Source of the DNA: Hyphomicrobiales bacterium
GTDB taxonomy: Bacteria > Pseudomonadota > Alphaproteobacteria > Rhizobiales > Methyloligellaceae
NCBI GenBank assembly: GCA_021775525.1
Contig: JAJFHQ010000064.1
Coordinates: 62,001-126,000 of the forward strand
Direction of reading: 5' to 3'
DNA length: 64,000 bases
The position numbers were made by a program, and so were the translations under genes. The notes below the pieces were generated by a model, which saw only the letters and a list, made by a program, of their open reading frames with translations, did not search any database and was not told the origin of the DNA. Of this stretch, positions 8,275 to 17,212 are shown in pieces. Each line of letters opens with the position of its first letter. Position 1 is the first letter of the stretch.

Positions 8275-9954
8275 TTACATATTCGGATAGTTCGGGCCAC
8301 CACCACCTTCCGGCGTCACCCAGGTAATATTCTGTTCCGGGTCCTTGATATCGCAGGTTTTGCAGTGGACACAATTTTGCGCATTGATCTGGAAACGGGG
8401 CTCGGTGCCCTTACCCTCCACGATCCATTCATAAACCCCTGCAGGACAATAGCGCGTCGACGGCCCGCCAAAGCGGTCATATTCGCTTGCGCGCTGCAAA
8501 CCCGGATCGGCGACCTTCAGATGCACAGGCTGGTCTTCCTCGTGATTGGTCGCTGACAGGAAAACGGAAGATAGTTTGTCGAAGGTGAGCGTGCCATCGG
8601 GCCTGGGATACTCGATCGGCTTGAATCCTGATGCTGGCTTTAAACTCGCATGGTCCGGCTTGCCGTGCCCGATCGTGTGTTTGAGGAACGGCAGAAGAGT
8701 GTTGAGCCACATGTCCATCCCCCCAAGCACTAGCCCGAGTCGCGTACCGAAGCGAGACCACAATGGCTTGGCGTTACGCACGCGTTTCAAGTCTTTTGCT
8801 ATGTCACTGGTTTCATATGCTTTTTCATAAGTCGAAAGCATATCTCCCGCGCGGTTTTCCTGCAGCGCTTCAAATGCGGAGTCACCTGCCATGATCCCGC
8901 TCAGCATGGCGTTATGAGACCCCTTGATACGCGGCACATTCATGAACCCCGCACCGCATCCAATGAGCGCCCCGCCGGGGAAGGCAAGCTTCGGCACCGA
9001 CTGGAATCCACCCTCGGTGAGCGCGCGTGCACCGTACGCCACCCGCTTGCCGCCCGTGAATGCATCCCGGATAGCCGGGTGGGTCTTGAAACGCTGAAAC
9101 TCTTCGTAAGGCGCGAGATAGGGGTTGGTGTAATTCAAATGGACTACGAACCCGACCGAGACAAGATTCTCGCCGAAATGGTAGAGGAACGAGCCTCCGC
9201 CGGTCGCATCATCAAGCGGCCAGCCCATTGTATGCTGGACCAGGCCAGGTTGATGATTGTCGGGCGTCACCTCCCATAGCTCCTTGAGACCAAGACCGTA
9301 TTTCTGTGGCTCGCGCCTTGTGTCCAATTCGAATTTTGCTATCGCCTGTTTTGTGAGCGAACCCCGCGCGCCTTCGCCAAGCAGAGTGTATTTGCCGAGG
9401 AGCTCCATGCCGCGCATGAAAGTGTCCTTCGGCGCGCCATCTTCAGCTACGCCCATATCGCCTGTCGCAACGCCCCGTACCGCGCCCTTGTCGTCGTAGA
9501 GAATCTCGCTCGCTGCAAAGCCCGGATATACTTCCACACCGAGCGCTTCGGCCTGTTCCCCAAGCCAGCGGCACAGATTTCCAAGGCTGACGACATAGTT
9601 GCCGTGATTGCTCATCAGCGGCGGCATGAGGAAATTGGGCAGAGATATACTTTTCCCCGAGGTGAGGTAGAGGAATTTGTCCTGGGAAACTTGTGTCTCC
9701 ACTGGCGCTCCCCGTTCACCCCAGTCCGGGAAAAGCGCATCGAGGCCAACTGGATCAATCACCGCACCGGAGAGAATATGCGCGCCGACCTCGGAGCCTT
9801 TTTCCAGGACGACGACAGAGACATCGTGGTCTTTCTCCTGCGCCAGTTGCTTCAACCTAATGGCGGCAGCAAGCCCGGCCGGACCAGCCCCAACAATCAC
9901 GACATCAAATTCCATCGACTCCCGGTCGGGCACGGGATTTTGCGAATCGGACAT
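8275..9954 (-). CDS. Electron transfer flavoprotein-ubiquinone oxidoreductase
   Basis: ETF-QO passes electrons from reduced electron transfer flavoprotein to ubiquinone at the inner membrane and so links fatty-acid and amino-acid dehydrogenases to respiration. The 559-residue protein has an N-terminal FAD loop (VIVGAGPAGLAAAIRL, residue 20 onward), the membrane-quinone region GYNLPNF-like ISLPNFLMPP, and a C-terminal 4Fe-4S ferredoxin-like section with clustered cysteines (RYCPAGVYEW, NCVHCKTCDIKDP), ending in the family-typical GGGGPNYP. No ETF genes are in the window. Confidence 0.96.
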   Translation of the reverse strand: MSDSQNPVPDRESMEFDVVIVGAGPAGLAAAIRLKQLAQEKDHDVSVVVLEKGSEVGAHILSGAVIDPVGLDALFPDWGERGAPVETQVSQDKFLYLTSGKSISLPNFLMPPLMSNHGNYVVSLGNLCRWLGEQAEALGVEVYPGFAASEILYDDKGAVRGVATGDMGVAEDGAPKDTFMRGMELLGKYTLLGEGARGSLTKQAIAKFELDTRREPQKYGLGLKELWEVTPDNHQPGLVQHTMGWPLDDATGGGSFLYHFGENLVSVGFVVHLNYTNPYLAPYEEFQRFKTHPAIRDAFTGGKRVAYGARALTEGGFQSVPKLAFPGGALIGCGAGFMNVPRIKGSHNAMLSGIMAGDSAFEALQENRAGDMLSTYEKAYETSDIAKDLKRVRNAKPLWSRFGTRLGLVLGGMDMWLNTLLPFLKHTIGHGKPDHASLKPASGFKPIEYPRPDGTLTFDKLSSVFLSATNHEEDQPVHLKVADPGLQRASEYDRFGGPSTRYCPAGVYEWIVEGKGTEPRFQINAQNCVHCKTCDIKDPEQNITWVTPEGGGGPNYPNM

Positions 9955-10098
9955 GGGAGTTCACCTTCTTCCTACATGTGTTGGATAATGCGCTTGTCCA
10001 CATGGCGTCAATCGGACGAATGACGCCCCTGCTTCCAATTTCACTGTATCTGACCTCTAATGCACGGGTACATTGCGTGGGGGGGGAAGGCAGCATTT

Positions 10099-11862
10099 AT
10101 GCCATCGCAAAGTCAAAAAGGACGAACAATCGTCACGCGCCTGCGCACGGCATTCGGTAATGAATATGTCTTGCTGCTAGCCTTTTCAGTCCTGATCGGG
10201 TTGGTGGTCTCTCATGGCATTGTCGGTTTCCGCAAGCTGGTCGGGTGGTTCCAGTTCGCCGCGTTTGCATCTGATACAGAGAAATATTTTGCTACCGTTG
10301 TGGCAGTCTCTACATGGTGGCATTTGTTGCTGGCGCCAACGCTCGGCGGTCTGTTCGTGGGTCTGTTCATTTATTATTTCATGCCCGACAGGCGTAACCA
10401 GGGCATACCCGATATCATGGAAGCTTGCGCATACCGCGGAGGCAGGATGGACTGGAAAGCAGGTCTCGGCGCTGCACTGGCTTCGGCGGCCTCGATTGGT
10501 ACAGGTGCATCTGTGGGCCGTGAAGGACCGGCTGTTCATATCGGCGCCAGCCTCAGCAGCTGGATTACTGAGCGCCTGAAATTCAGCCGCACCTTTTCTC
10601 TTACCCTTCTGGGTTGCGGTGTTGCCTCGGCCGTGTCGGCATCCTTCAATGTGCCGATTGCCGGTGTGTTCTTCGCCCTGGAGGTGGTCATCGGACAGTA
10701 CTCGCTGAGTGTCTTCGCCCCGATAGTTATTGCCTCGGTGGTCTCGGCGGTGGTGATCCGCAACTATTTTGGCCATTACCCGGCCTTCGTGGTCCCGGAA
10801 TATTTCATCGACTCGCTGCTTGAAGTGCCGCTGTTCCTGGTCCTTGGCCTGGTTTGTGCACTGGTGGCATCCGTCTTCATGCGCAGCATTTTCATCGTTC
10901 AGGATGCCTCCGCAAAGCTCCCTGTCCCGATCTGGATGCGCCCGGCCATCGGCGGCCTCGCAGTCGGTTGCATTGCCCTCGCCTACCCCCAGATCCTCGG
11001 CGTGGGCTACCAGGCGACAGGGCTAGCACTGAAAGAAGCTTTGCCATTCGCCCTCTTGTTCGCCCTGGTCCTGGCCAAGATGGCCGCGACTTCGATCTCA
11101 CTGGGGTCTGGCTTTGCCGGCGGGATATTCAGCCCGTCTCTTTTTATTGGTGCAATGACTGGTGGCGTCTTCGGCCTGACCGTCGCACAAATCCTGCCCA
11201 ACCTTGCCTCGACACATGGCGCCTATACTGTGCTCGGTATGGTCGGCGTGGCCTCCGCTGTCCTCGGCGCACCCATCTCCACTATGCTGATTATCTTCGA
11301 ACTCACCAACAACACCCAGATGACTGTGGCCGTGATGGTAACGGTCACGACAGCGACCGTAGGCACCCAGCAGATTGTTGGCCGAAGGTCATTTTTTGTG
11401 TGGGCGCTTGAGCGGCGTGGCGTCATGCTCGATGACACGGGCGAGCAGGAAGCCATGCTGGCAACCACCATAGAGACTGTCATCAGTCGTGATTTCATCA
11501 TCGTGCCCAAAACGGCATCGCTCAAAGAAACAAGAGAATTATTCGCCAGAAAAAGTCCGGGTGTCGTCTTCATGGTCGACAAAAATGGGCGGTTAGAGGG
11601 AAGTCTCGCATCCGCCGATTTACATAAGTTCACCCGCAAGCCTGGCTCCAGGCGCATGACGGCGGGGGACGCCGGGAAACCATGCGATACTGTCATCCTG
11701 TCCCATGCCAGTCTTGACCGTGCCCTCAAAATCATGGCCCGGGAAAACGCGAAATACCTTCCCGTGGTCGATGATATTCAGGCCCGAAAGGTCCTTGGCG
11801 TGCTTCATCTCAACGATCTCCTGCTCGCCTGCAGCAAAGCTTCCGATGACGGCAAAGCCTAG
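10099..11862 (+). CDS. ClC-family chloride channel/antiporter with CBS pair
   Basis: A membrane protein that carries chloride, either as a channel or in exchange for protons. Selectivity-filter signatures are visible in order: NQGIPDIME near residue 100, GREGP near residue 140 (with the gating glutamate) and GGIFSPSLF near residue 341. Many hydrophobic segments fill residues 15-430, and two CBS domains, probable nucleotide sensors, fill residues 460-587. I chose ATG 10099 because GGGGGGGAAGG stands eight bases upstream; an earlier in-frame ATG at 10060 has no site. Whether it is a channel or an antiporter depends on the internal proton glutamate, which I cannot place safely. Confidence 0.93.
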   Translation: MPSQSQKGRTIVTRLRTAFGNEYVLLLAFSVLIGLVVSHGIVGFRKLVGWFQFAAFASDTEKYFATVVAVSTWWHLLLAPTLGGLFVGLFIYYFMPDRRNQGIPDIMEACAYRGGRMDWKAGLGAALASAASIGTGASVGREGPAVHIGASLSSWITERLKFSRTFSLTLLGCGVASAVSASFNVPIAGVFFALEVVIGQYSLSVFAPIVIASVVSAVVIRNYFGHYPAFVVPEYFIDSLLEVPLFLVLGLVCALVASVFMRSIFIVQDASAKLPVPIWMRPAIGGLAVGCIALAYPQILGVGYQATGLALKEALPFALLFALVLAKMAATSISLGSGFAGGIFSPSLFIGAMTGGVFGLTVAQILPNLASTHGAYTVLGMVGVASAVLGAPISTMLIIFELTNNTQMTVAVMVTVTTATVGTQQIVGRRSFFVWALERRGVMLDDTGEQEAMLATTIETVISRDFIIVPKTASLKETRELFARKSPGVVFMVDKNGRLEGSLASADLHKFTRKPGSRRMTAGDAGKPCDTVILSHASLDRALKIMARENAKYLPVVDDIQARKVLGVLHLNDLLLACSKASDDGKA

Positions 11863-11915
11863 AGCGAACGCCCGGGCCATGCTAAGTGAAGCGAGATAAC
11901 GCTCCGGACCCAGCC

Positions 11916-12737
11916 ATGACCCTGCCCGACACCACATCTGCCGCTGCCCTGCTCGACTGGTACAGGTCCATGGGTGTGGACGAAGTCATTGAGGATACGC
12001 CCGTCGACTGGTTCGAAGCCGCCGCAACAGCAAAGGCAGTGGTGCGACAGCCAACAAACGAAGTTCCCCGGCAACCGGCATCGCGCTCTCAATCTGCCGA
12101 ACCCCGGCCGGGCTTCAACACCATTGCCCCTGATGAAGCCGTCATGGATGCCCGCGAGCGGGCGGCTGGAGCCAAGTCGCTTGAAGAACTCGAAAAGGCA
12201 CTGGCTGGATTCAATGGCTGCCCATTGAGGGCAACGGCAAAAAGCACCTGCTTCAAGCGCGGCAATGACGATGCACGCATCATGCTCATTGGAGAAGGTC
12301 CGGGGCGCGATGAAGATTTGCAGGGACTGCCCTTTGTCGGCCGCGCGGGGCAATTGCTCGACAAGATGCTTGGCGCAATTTCACTCACAGAAGAAGACGT
12401 TTACATCACCAACATCGTCTATTGGCGCCCGCCGGGAAACCGGACGCCAACGACGCAGGAAGTGGCAGCCTGCCTGCCCTTTCTCAACCGGCAGGTGGAG
12501 TTACTGGACCCTGACATCATCGTCCTGATCGGGGGTCCTGCGTCACACACTCTGCTCGAGACAAAAGAGGGGATCACCCGGCTAAGGGGAAAATGGCGCG
12601 ACTGCGAGATTGGCGGCAAGTCGCGCCGTGTCATGCCCATGTTACACCCGGCCTACCTGCTGCGAACACCGGCGGCCAAACGCCATGCTTGGCGAGATTT
12701 ACTCAGCCTGAAAGCCGCGCTTAAACCACAGGAATAA
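11916..12737 (+). CDS. Uracil-DNA glycosylase, family-4-like
   Basis: Removes uracil from DNA to start base-excision repair. Motif A is GEGPGRDEDLQGLPFVGRAG near residue 126 and motif B is MLHPAYLLR, both typical of the Fe-S uracil-DNA glycosylases. Cysteines that could bind the cluster are in NGCPLRATAKSTC and VAACLPFL, but the position that in family 4 usually reads KCRPPGNR is YWRPPGNR here, so one expected cysteine is missing. About 90 N-terminal residues are low in conservation and proline/alanine-rich. ATG 11916 was chosen over the frame start at 11886 because the protein start MTLPDTTSAAALLDWY fits relatives I recall. The nitroreductase gene follows after six bases. Confidence 0.85.
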   Translation: MTLPDTTSAAALLDWYRSMGVDEVIEDTPVDWFEAAATAKAVVRQPTNEVPRQPASRSQSAEPRPGFNTIAPDEAVMDARERAAGAKSLEELEKALAGFNGCPLRATAKSTCFKRGNDDARIMLIGEGPGRDEDLQGLPFVGRAGQLLDKMLGAISLTEEDVYITNIVYWRPPGNRTPTTQEVAACLPFLNRQVELLDPDIIVLIGGPASHTLLETKEGITRLRGKWRDCEIGGKSRRVMPMLHPAYLLRTPAAKRHAWRDLLSLKAALKPQE

Positions 12738-12743
12738 TAACCC

Positions 12744-13574
12744 ATGAGCCAGATCGATGAGACCCTGAAACTGCGTTTCGGGCCAGACACACCCACGACA
12801 CCGGATATTCTTGGCAGACATGAATTTCCGGGCCAGCTTGCTGGCCGGCGCTCGCATCGTCACTTCAAACCGGACCTGCTTGATCCCGAGCTTGTAAACT
12901 CTTTATGTGCCCTCGCTTTGTGTGCCCCGGCCAAGAGCGATCTGCAACAGCGCGACATTGTCATAATTGAGGATGCGGACCAGCGTGCCAAGCTTCTGGA
13001 GATTATCCCAGGGAACGCCTGGATGGACACAGCGCCAATGTTCCTTGTGTTTTGTGCCAATAATCGCAGGCAGAGGCAGCTGAACGAATGGCGCGGGCCG
13101 CCCTTCGTCAATGATCACCTCGATGCGTTTTTCAATGCGTCTGTTGATGCCGGGATCGCGCTGGCCACTTTCATGATGGCAGCGGAGTCGATAGGGCTTG
13201 GGTGCTGCCCGGTCAGCGCCATCCGCAACGAGTCGCAAAAAGTCAGCGACCTGCTCGGTTTACCGGATCATGTGTTTGCCATCGCCGGTCTTGGGTTAGG
13301 ATGGCCGGCGGAAACGGGCCGGATCAGCATGCGCCTGCCGCTCACCGCAACGGTACACACCAACCAGTTTTCAGAAAAAGGGCTGTCAAAGCAGATTGAC
13401 GCCTATGACGCGCGGCGCGCTGAAGCTCAACCCTTTTCAAACCAGCGCAATATAGAGGAATTCGGCAAACCGGACCTCTATGGCTGGTCAGAGGACAAGG
13501 CGCGTCAATATGCACATCCCGACCGCGCAGATTTCGGTGACTTCATCCGCGCAAAAGGGTTCAATCTGAGTTAG
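12744..13574 (+). CDS. Nitroreductase family protein
   Basis: An FMN-dependent NAD(P)H oxidoreductase of the nitroreductase superfamily. The N-terminal RRSHRHFKPD is the usual flavin-contacting arginine motif, followed by LCALALCAPAKSDLQQRDIV, and the mid-region AESIGLGCCPVSAIRN and FAIAGLGLGWPAE are typical. The natural substrate is not predictable. It lies six bases after the uracil-DNA glycosylase and 20 bases before moaB, so the three appear to be one operon. Confidence 0.9.
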   Translation: MSQIDETLKLRFGPDTPTTPDILGRHEFPGQLAGRRSHRHFKPDLLDPELVNSLCALALCAPAKSDLQQRDIVIIEDADQRAKLLEIIPGNAWMDTAPMFLVFCANNRRQRQLNEWRGPPFVNDHLDAFFNASVDAGIALATFMMAAESIGLGCCPVSAIRNESQKVSDLLGLPDHVFAIAGLGLGWPAETGRISMRLPLTATVHTNQFSEKGLSKQIDAYDARRAEAQPFSNQRNIEEFGKPDLYGWSEDKARQYAHPDRADFGDFIRAKGFNLS

Positions 13575-13594
13575 TCAGCGAGAGAGAATGTCCC

Positions 13595-14125
13595 ATGTCC
13601 AGAATTGATGAAAACCGCCCGTTCATCCCGGTCAACATTGCGGTGCTGACGGTCTCCGATACGCGCACGCAAAGGGAAGACAAGTCCGGCGCGTCACTTG
13701 AAAAGATGCTTACCGAAGCCGGTCACAAGCTCGCTGAACGCAGCATCGTGAAGGATGATATTCCAGTAATCGGGAAACAGGTACAGGACTGGATAGACTC
13801 ACCCGACATTGATGTGGTGATCACCACAGGCGGCACCGGTTTCACCGGACGCGACGTCACGCCCGAAGCCGTCCAGCCGCTTTTTGAAAAAGAGATCGAA
13901 GGCTTCTCGACCATCTTTCACATGCAGAGCTATGACAAGGTGGGCACATCCACAATCCAGTCTCGCGCCTGCGGCGGCGTCGCAAATGGCACCTATATCT
14001 TCTGCTTGCCTGGCTCTCCGGGTGCGTGCAGGGATGCATGGGAAGGAATTTTGAAATACCAGCTCGACAACCGGCACCGGCCCTGCAATTTTGTGGAAAT
14101 CATGCCCCGGCTGCTGGAGCAATAA
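13595..14125 (+). CDS. moaB: Molybdenum cofactor biosynthesis protein B
   Basis: MoaB/Mog-fold protein that acts on molybdopterin, probably in adenylylation before molybdenum insertion. The signature TTGGTGFTGRDVTPEA is intact near residues 78-93, and IAVLTVSDTRT starts the fold. The length (176) is typical. The Shine-Dalgarno GAGAGAG is upstream of ATG 13595. Other molybdopterin genes are not in the window, so it appears detached from the rest of the pathway. Confidence 0.95.
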   Translation: MSRIDENRPFIPVNIAVLTVSDTRTQREDKSGASLEKMLTEAGHKLAERSIVKDDIPVIGKQVQDWIDSPDIDVVITTGGTGFTGRDVTPEAVQPLFEKEIEGFSTIFHMQSYDKVGTSTIQSRACGGVANGTYIFCLPGSPGACRDAWEGILKYQLDNRHRPCNFVEIMPRLLEQ

Positions 14126-14237
14126 CAGTTTCACGCGAGCTATCGCACAACAGAATCCAGCCAGATAACACCTATCTTGCGGGCCTAAAGCGTGCTGAAA
14201 TAAGGCACTTGGTTCAATAAAAATTGGGAGTGCCCTC

Positions 14238-14600
14238 ATGAGTATTTTTGGAATGATAAAGGATGCGATTTTCGGCAAGTCCGCTGAAGCCGCAGAGGCA
14301 GGTGCGTCTGGTGGCTCGGACGGCGGAACGGTGGCTTCAGGTGGCGTTGATGTTGCTGCGATCCTGAATGATCTCGCCAGTAAAAATAGTCAGAAGCTCA
14401 ACTGGAAAACATCGATTGTCGATTTAATGAAATTGCTTGATATGGATAGCAGCTATTCAAATCGAAAAGATCTCGCCAAAGAGCTGAAATTTGATGGGGA
14501 TATGAACGATTCCGCCACAATGAATATCTGGCTACACAAGCAGGTGATGCGGGAATTGGCTGAAAATGGCGGCGTGGTCCCGGACGACCTGAAGGACTAG
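14238..14600 (+). CDS. DUF3597 domain protein
   Basis: A 120-residue protein matching the DUF3597 family: it opens MSIFGMIKDAIFGKSAEAAE, has a glycine/alanine-rich spacer, then a compact helical domain with VDVAAILNDLASKNSQKLNW, SIVDLMKLLDMDSS and ARKDLAKELKF-like NRKDLAKELKF. The C-terminal half looks like a small DNA-binding or LysM-like helical fold but no function is established. GGGAG precedes ATG 14238, and a strong terminator follows the stop, so it is probably a single-gene unit. Confidence 0.9.
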   Translation: MSIFGMIKDAIFGKSAEAAEAGASGGSDGGTVASGGVDVAAILNDLASKNSQKLNWKTSIVDLMKLLDMDSSYSNRKDLAKELKFDGDMNDSATMNIWLHKQVMRELAENGGVVPDDLKD

Positions 14601-14625
14601 CTCCAACACTGATCACAAAATCAAT

Positions 14626-14669
14626 ACGGGAATGTCTGTTTGGCGTTTGAAGCAGGCATTCCCGTTTTT
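14626..14669 (+). terminator. Rho-independent terminator after the DUF3597 gene
   Basis: Two 13-base arms (14626-14638 and 14653-14665) pair with one mismatch, enclose a 14-base loop, and the second arm runs into a T5 tract. The stem core is ACGGGAATG paired with CATTCCCGT. It begins 26 bases after the DUF3597 stop. Confidence 0.88.
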
Positions 14670-14801
14670 CATGTGTGATCGCGATTTTGTGATGCTCAGG
14701 CACAGATGCTTTCCGGTATCCGACATTACACGGACACTTTATTCAGCGTATGATTTGATGTTCCAAATACGCATCAAGATGAACTCAATGGGGTAGCGCT
14801 G

Positions 14802-15800
14802 ATGTCTGACATTCGCCACAAATTTTCACGACGCGGTCTTCTCACAGGTGCCGCCGGTGTTGCAGCGGTAGCCTCGCTCCCGCACGGACTTATCACACCG
14901 GCTTCCGCCAAAGCGCCCATGCTCGGCGCTTCGCGCCCGACCCATTACCGCTTCAAGCTCGGCGATTTTGAAATCACCACTCTGTATGACGGGGCGCTGG
15001 CCATACCCAAAGTCCACCCCATCTTCGGCAAAAACCAGAAAATCGAGGATGTTCAGGCCTACCTCACCACCAACAATCTGCCGACCGACAAGATGACCAT
15101 TTCCTTCACGCCAGTGATCGTAAACACCGGCAAGGAGCTGGTGATGTTCGATTCCGGCTATGGCGAGGAGCGCCGCGCCAAGGGCGCAGGCCTGGCCACC
15201 GCCGCGCTCAAGGCCGCGGGTTTCACGCCAGACCAGATCGACGTCATTGTCATCACCCATTGCCACCCTGATCATGTCAGCGGGCTGATCGAAGGCAAGC
15301 AGGCCATCTATCCCAACGCGCGATACGTGGTTGGAGACGTGGAATATAATTTCTGGTCCAAGAAGGAGCACCTTGAGAGCAGTGACAAGAATATGATGCG
15401 CCGCGCACAAGCCGTGCACAACAATCTCGTGCCGCTCGCGGAAAAAGCGACTTTCATCAAAGCAGGGGCGGATGCTGTTCCCGGCATCACGTCGGTCGAA
15501 TCGTCAGGCCACACGCCGGGCCATCTCTGCTTCCATCTGGAAAGCGCGGGCAAACGTTTCCTGATTTTCGGAGATGTCACCAATCACTATGTCGCATCAC
15601 TCGCCAAGCCGGACTGGCATTGCGCCTTCGACATGGATGCCGAAATGGCCGTGAAGGCACGCAAGAAAATCCTCGACATGATTGCCACCGACAAGATCCC
15701 GTCAGCGGGATATCACATGCCCTTCCCGGCAGTGGGATATGTCGAGAAGATGGGTTCGGGGTACCGGTGGGTCCCGGCGAGTTACCAGTTGGACCTTTAA
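14802..15800 (+). CDS. Metallo-beta-lactamase-fold hydrolase with Tat signal
   Basis: A 332-residue protein with an N-terminal twin-arginine signal (FSRRGLLTGAAGVAAVASL) and a cut site near ITPASAKA, so it is likely exported folded to the periplasm. The zinc motif HCHPDHVSG is present near residue 151, with further ligands in SSGHTPGHLCFH and FGDVTNH. The overall family is the broad MBL-fold group that includes lactonases, glyoxalase II and quorum quenchers, so the substrate is open. Its stop overlaps the end of the convergent glycosyltransferase gene by four bases. Confidence 0.9.
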   Translation: MSDIRHKFSRRGLLTGAAGVAAVASLPHGLITPASAKAPMLGASRPTHYRFKLGDFEITTLYDGALAIPKVHPIFGKNQKIEDVQAYLTTNNLPTDKMTISFTPVIVNTGKELVMFDSGYGEERRAKGAGLATAALKAAGFTPDQIDVIVITHCHPDHVSGLIEGKQAIYPNARYVVGDVEYNFWSKKEHLESSDKNMMRRAQAVHNNLVPLAEKATFIKAGADAVPGITSVESSGHTPGHLCFHLESAGKRFLIFGDVTNHYVASLAKPDWHCAFDMDAEMAVKARKKILDMIATDKIPSAGYHMPFPAVGYVEKMGSGYRWVPASYQLDL

Positions 15801-16426
15801 GACGCAGGCAGCACAACACGGCTGGCGGCTGTCCCGAGCCGGCGATAGCTCTTGCCGTCATCCACGTCTTCCAGCTTTTCAAGCATGGCAACGCGGTACC
15901 CTTCAAGATTGACCAGTGTGTCATTGAGCGTGTGGGGGCTGGACCAGCGCACATCTGCAAAAATGTCGAGTACTCTCGGACTCCGCCTCTGCCCGACAAG
16001 CCAATAGCCACCATCATCGCTCGGCCCCAGAACCGCATCTTTGGCCCCCAATGCAGCAAAGGCCCTGGAAATATGCCGGTTTGATATCTCGGGAATATCA
16101 GTGCCGATAATGACCACCTGCCCTTTGGGCAAACAGTCGAACACCCGCTGCATCCGCATGCCCAGATCACCCTCGCCCTGCCCTATGAGGTCCGGCCCAT
16201 GAGGCCAGACGGCTGACCCAATGGACGCGTCAGGCGAGACAGCGATGATCGTAGTCCAGCGAGGGTCTTTCGCAAGCCGTGCTGAGACATTTGCGAGCGT
16301 GCGACGGTAAAACCCTGTTGCCTTTACCGAACCGATGTCCCCGGCGAGGCGCGTCTTCACCGCACCGCAACGTGGTTCCTTGGCCATGATCAAGAGCCAG
16401 CGGTTGAGCGTACCCTTGTCAACCAT
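15797..16426 (-). CDS. DUF2064/TIGR04282-type nucleotidyl/glycosyl transferase
   Basis: A GT-A-fold protein of the group named TIGR04282 (arsenosugar biosynthesis glycosyltransferase-like, DUF2064). Visible motifs are LLIMAKEPRCGAVKTRLA at the N-terminus, IIGTDIPEIS in the middle and GPSDDGGYWLVG. The ATG at 16426 overlaps the end of the TIGR04283 gene by eight bases, so the two proteins are very likely made together. A longer frame to 16513 has no supporting site. The name comes from association with arsenosugar clusters in other species; no arsenic gene is present here, so function stays open. Confidence 0.85.
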   Translation of the reverse strand: MVDKGTLNRWLLIMAKEPRCGAVKTRLAGDIGSVKATGFYRRTLANVSARLAKDPRWTTIIAVSPDASIGSAVWPHGPDLIGQGEGDLGMRMQRVFDCLPKGQVVIIGTDIPEISNRHISRAFAALGAKDAVLGPSDDGGYWLVGQRRSPRVLDIFADVRWSSPHTLNDTLVNLEGYRVAMLEKLEDVDDGKSYRRLGTAASRVVLPAS

Positions 16427-17108
16427 ATAGCCGGGCGAGCGTGGTGGGTGGGACGCGCAGAAAATAGAGCGACAGGCAGGCGGCATTTCGCGCAACGCGC
16501 GGCAGGTAACCATTCCTCTTGTAACGTTCAGGGCTCGTGACGGCTTTTGACCGCATCATCGCCAGCCTTTTCCTCCCCAGCCGGCGCACCAGGTCCACAT
16601 CCTCCATCAACGGCATTGAGCGATAACCACCAACAGAATTGTAAAGCTGCTTTGGGACAAGCAAGCCCTGGTCGCCATACGGGAGACTGAACAGCGCGCA
16701 ACGCAGGCCGACTATTGCCTCCAGCATGCGTGGGCGCGCTCCGAAATCGTCCAGTGCAAATGAAAAGGCGGCCGCCGAGGGGAGCCTGTCGCCCAAATCG
16801 ACGTGCTCCATGAACTTGGCGGCCTCGGCCTCCCATCCTGTTTGCAGAACAGTGTCTGCGTGGAGAAACAGCAGCCATTTCGAGCGCGCCGCCTCTGCGC
16901 CTGCCGCAAGCTGAGTGCCGCGCCCGGGCTCGCTGCGGATAAAATTGGCACCCGCCACATCGGCAATATCAGCCGTCGCATCACCCGACCCGCCGTCGAC
17001 AATAATGACTTCGCGGATGATTCCCTGCACGGTTGCCGGAACTAGTGCGGTGAGCGTCGCGGTGAGCCCGGCTTCGGCATTGAGTGTTGGGATGACGACG
17101 GAAATCAT
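16419..17108 (-). CDS. Family 2 glycosyltransferase, TIGR04283 type
   Basis: A 229-residue GT2 glycosyltransferase. The N-terminus ISVVIPTLNAEAGLTATL and the motifs EVIIVDGGSGDAT and LLFLHADTVLQTGW (nucleotide-sugar DXD-like site at HAD) are clear, and AFSFALDDF and YGDQGLLVPK are typical of the TIGR04283 subgroup. It has no membrane segment. It is coupled to the TIGR04282 gene by an eight-base overlap and is divergent from the radical SAM gene across 104 bases. Confidence 0.88.
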   Translation of the reverse strand: MISVVIPTLNAEAGLTATLTALVPATVQGIIREVIIVDGGSGDATADIADVAGANFIRSEPGRGTQLAAGAEAARSKWLLFLHADTVLQTGWEAEAAKFMEHVDLGDRLPSAAAFSFALDDFGARPRMLEAIVGLRCALFSLPYGDQGLLVPKQLYNSVGGYRSMPLMEDVDLVRRLGRKRLAMMRSKAVTSPERYKRNGYLPRVARNAACLSLYFLRVPPTTLARLYG

Positions 17109-17176
17109 GGGCGCGGATCATAGCGCTTTGACGCCGGTCAACAAGTCCACAATGGTACAGTCATTATTTAATGTTC

Positions 17177-17205
17177 TTGATTTGTTCTTTTCTTTGATTT
17201 ATCCT
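17177..17205 (+). promoter_or_regulatory. Candidate sigma70-type promoter for the PA0069-like gene
   Basis: TTGATT at 17177-17182, a 17-base spacer, then TATCCT at 17200-17205. A start site seven bases later would fall near 17212, almost on the ATG at 17213, so the message would be leaderless or the true start is slightly different. Confidence 0.35.
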
Positions 17206-17212
17206 CTTTTAG

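Noticed and set aside
10186-10776. 196-codon minus frame within the ClC gene
   Set aside because: Histidine/arginine/glutamine-rich reverse-strand text under a real membrane protein.
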